From Desulfitobacterium sp. (GTDB lineage: Bacteria > Bacillota > Desulfitobacteriia > Desulfitobacteriales > Desulfitobacteriaceae): 6,624 bases of DNA. Of this stretch, positions 5,306-6,624 are shown in pieces. Position 1 is the stretch's first letter, and every line of letters starts with the position of its first letter. The stretch lies in NCBI GenBank assembly GCA_012799495.1, contig JAAZLD010000099.1, positions 1 through 6,624 on the forward strand, read 5' to 3'. The notes beneath the pieces were generated by a model. It was not told the origin of the DNA and ran no database searches. It saw only the letters and a program-made list of their open reading frames with translations. The translations under genes were made by a program, and so were the position numbers.

Positions 5306-6088
5306 TTACAATTCCAGATCGAACCCTTCCATTATTTTCTCTTTGTTTTTGTAAAAATAATCAGTTGTCGTTTCTAGAATAAGCTTATCTTTATCATAAA
5401 TTCTTAGTGGAGTTTCAACATCAAAGTTAGATGTGGTATAACTCTCAATAGATGGACGAGTTTTTGAGGTTACCAATCCTGAATCTACTTTCTGATCATT
5501 TGATGAATTAGCAAAAGCAGTTACACCACCAGAACTTAACTTTATTGGATTAAATTCTGCATACGTAAGGAATCCTAGAACGCCTGGGACGCCAGTGCCA
5601 TAGTTTGCCCATCGATATCCACTATTCGATTGTGTAGTATCATTCCAATAATAAGTACCGGATAACCCCCGCCAATCAAATAGGATTTTCTGTCCACCAA
5701 CTGCTCCTGGTGACAAGTCATTCCAATAAACCATTATACTGTTTTTACCCGCCGATGGGTTATTTGTTCTCAATTCTACTCCTGTTGCACCTTGGAATGG
5801 AGATAAACCAGCAGATCCAACATAAGATAAATAGTTAGTATCGTAGGTTGTGTACCAAGCGCCATTTGACTCCATAAGAATATTTGTAAATGTGGTTTCT
5901 GATGGACTTAAATAACTAATGTTATAGTGTTCAACTGTAACACCACTATTTGTGTTTTTTTGGTACGTACCATACCAATATGCTCCTGATACAGGTGGGG
6001 TCATTAATTGCGGGTTAACAACCGCTGCAACAGCTACACTGCTAAATCCAAATATAAAAACAAATATAAAAATAACTATACTCTTCAT
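5306..6088 (-). CDS. Secreted protein of unknown function with signal peptide
   Basis: From the ATG at 6088 this is a 260-residue protein. An upstream in-frame ATG at 6103 would add five residues (MLRNK). I prefer 6088 because AAGGA sits five bases before it and the product then begins with a typical MKSIV signal peptide start. A hydrophobic core (IVIFIFVFIFGFSSVAVA) ends in an AVA-type signal peptidase I site, so the mature chain of about 240 residues should be exported. No lipobox Cys, LPXTG anchor or second membrane helix is seen, so it is likely released or loosely wall-bound. The mature part lacks Cys and is rich in Tyr, Trp, Ser, Thr, Asn and Gly (AYWYGTY, GTYYWND, SGYRWANYG), a composition typical of extracellular beta-rich domains. 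The last 40 residues are more charged (IYDKDKLILE, KNKEKIMEGFDLEL). I do not recognise a family. A strong hairpin directly follows the stop. Confidence 0.75.
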   Translation of the reverse strand: MKSIVIFIFVFIFGFSSVAVAAVVNPQLMTPPVSGAYWYGTYQKNTNSGVTVEHYNISYLSPSETTFTNILMESNGAWYTTYDTNYLSYVGSAGLSPFQGATGVELRTNNPSAGKNSIMVYWNDLSPGAVGGQKILFDWRGLSGTYYWNDTTQSNSGYRWANYGTGVPGVLGFLTYAEFNPIKLSSGGVTAFANSSNDQKVDSGLVTSKTRPSIESYTTSNFDVETPLRIYDKDKLILETTTDYFYKNKEKIMEGFDLEL

Positions 6089-6267
6089 CTTGTTCCTTAG
6101 CATCTTATTCTCTCATTTCGAAACTTGCTTTTTGTAAAAGAACAGTTTCAACTCCTTCCATAAAGTTAATTGGGCTCTAGAACTGTTACAATCATATCAT
6201 GTTTTTACCACAAATTAACTAAACTGGAGCGAAAGAGTCGTTTTAGGGAACAAGACTACATGCCACC

Positions 6268-6624
6268 TCAAAACCCTAATCTCTGCATTGTTTGATCACT
6301 TTTTCTTACAACCGCTTCACCTATCTCACTTGCCATAAAAGACTGCAAGAATATGCCTACTGAACTAGACAAACCTAGAACAATAAGCCAATATGGCTTC
6401 CCGAAAACCCAAAACCATATAATGGGTGATGCTATAAGTAGTGTCCAAATTATCAGGACGGATAGTTTAATATTCTCTATTAGAAACAAGGATATTATTC
6501 CCAAAAAAACCGTAGCTACTATCAAATCACTCAATTCTAAACCAATAACCATTCTCTTGACAATAAGAGAGGCCCCTACGAAAAGGACTAAAGTGAATAT
6601 TAGACATCTTAAAAAACTTGAGCA
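6268..6624 (-). CDS. Membrane protein of unknown function (C-terminal 118 residues, start outside the window)
   Basis: The leftward frame is open from the window edge to a TGA at 6268-6270. An internal ATG at 6552 would give 94 residues, but it has no ribosome binding site and the 24 codons before it are uninterrupted and hydrophobic (CLIFTLVLFVGASLIV). The true start is therefore probably beyond the window. Four hydrophobic segments are visible at about residues 7-22, 33-50, 53-70 and 77-94 of the visible part, followed by a hydrophilic tail (EIGEAVVRKSDQTMQRLGF) that is likely outside the membrane. No family was recognised. The secreted-protein gene begins 179 bases downstream in the same direction, and no clear terminator lies between, so co-transcription is possible but not shown. 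Confidence 0.6.
   Translation of the reverse strand, partial: CSSFLRCLIFTLVLFVGASLIVKRMVIGLELSDLIVATVFLGIISLFLIENIKLSVLIIWTLLIASPIIWFWVFGKPYWLIVLGLSSSVGIFLQSFMASEIGEAVVRKSDQTMQRLGF

Noticed and set aside
5952..6137. 61-codon rightward frame opposite the signal peptide region
   Set aside because: It is antisense to the signal-peptide-coding region; its hydrophobic character mirrors that region.
6141..6190. AACAGTT and AACTGTT inverted repeat upstream of the secreted-protein gene
   Set aside because: The arms are only 7 bases and widely separated, in AT-rich DNA with no clear promoter beside them; too weak to call an operator.
1..6624. tRNA, rRNA, CRISPR arrays, IS elements, phage or defence genes
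   Set aside because: I looked for cloverleaf, regularly spaced repeat, transposase and nuclease or toxin motifs on both strands and saw none.

Overview
The window looks like a piece of a low-to-moderate GC Firmicutes chromosome. A Clostridia/Peptococcaceae-like anaerobe (Desulfitobacterium or Desulfosporosinus type) is my best guess. This rests on strong AGGAGG-type ribosome binding sites, GTG/TTG starts, T-tailed intrinsic terminators, and an alcohol/aldehyde oxidation operon driven by a sigma-54 activator. The genus is inference only.

Left half (1-3844): a compact alcohol-use module. A leftward gene, cut by the window edge, encodes the N-terminal GAF sensor half of an AcoR-type sigma-54-dependent activator. 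Diverging from it, a textbook -24/-12 promoter (TGGCAC-N5-TTGCA, 1058-1073) drives a two-gene operon: an NAD(P)-dependent aldehyde dehydrogenase and a group III iron-dependent alcohol dehydrogenase, 19 bases apart. Together they would oxidise an alcohol to an aldehyde and then to a carboxylate, or run the first step in reverse. An inverted repeat (948-974) about 100 bases upstream of the promoter is a plausible activator site. It overlaps the activator's own likely promoter, which suggests autoregulation. The dehydrogenase start region holds an ATGTGA start-stop overlapping the likely GTG start.

Middle (3845-4558): about 700 bases with no intact gene. It holds a good rightward terminator, a hairpin whose T-run faces leftward, and broken leftward reading-frame fragments. 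Those fragments resemble pieces of a CPA2-type cation/proton antiporter, so this may be a dead gene.

Right part (4559-6624): three leftward genes of unknown function. They are a 142-residue four-helix membrane protein with a TTG start, a secreted aromatic-rich protein with a clear signal peptide and a perfect 18-bp terminator hairpin, and the C-terminal part of a membrane protein that runs off the window end. The first two each have their own terminator, so these are probably separate transcription units rather than one operon.

I see no tRNA, rRNA, CRISPR array, insertion sequence or phage gene. The best-supported point of interest is the self-contained sigma-54 alcohol module with its overlapping control sites. 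I do not see convincing evidence of a wholly new system.
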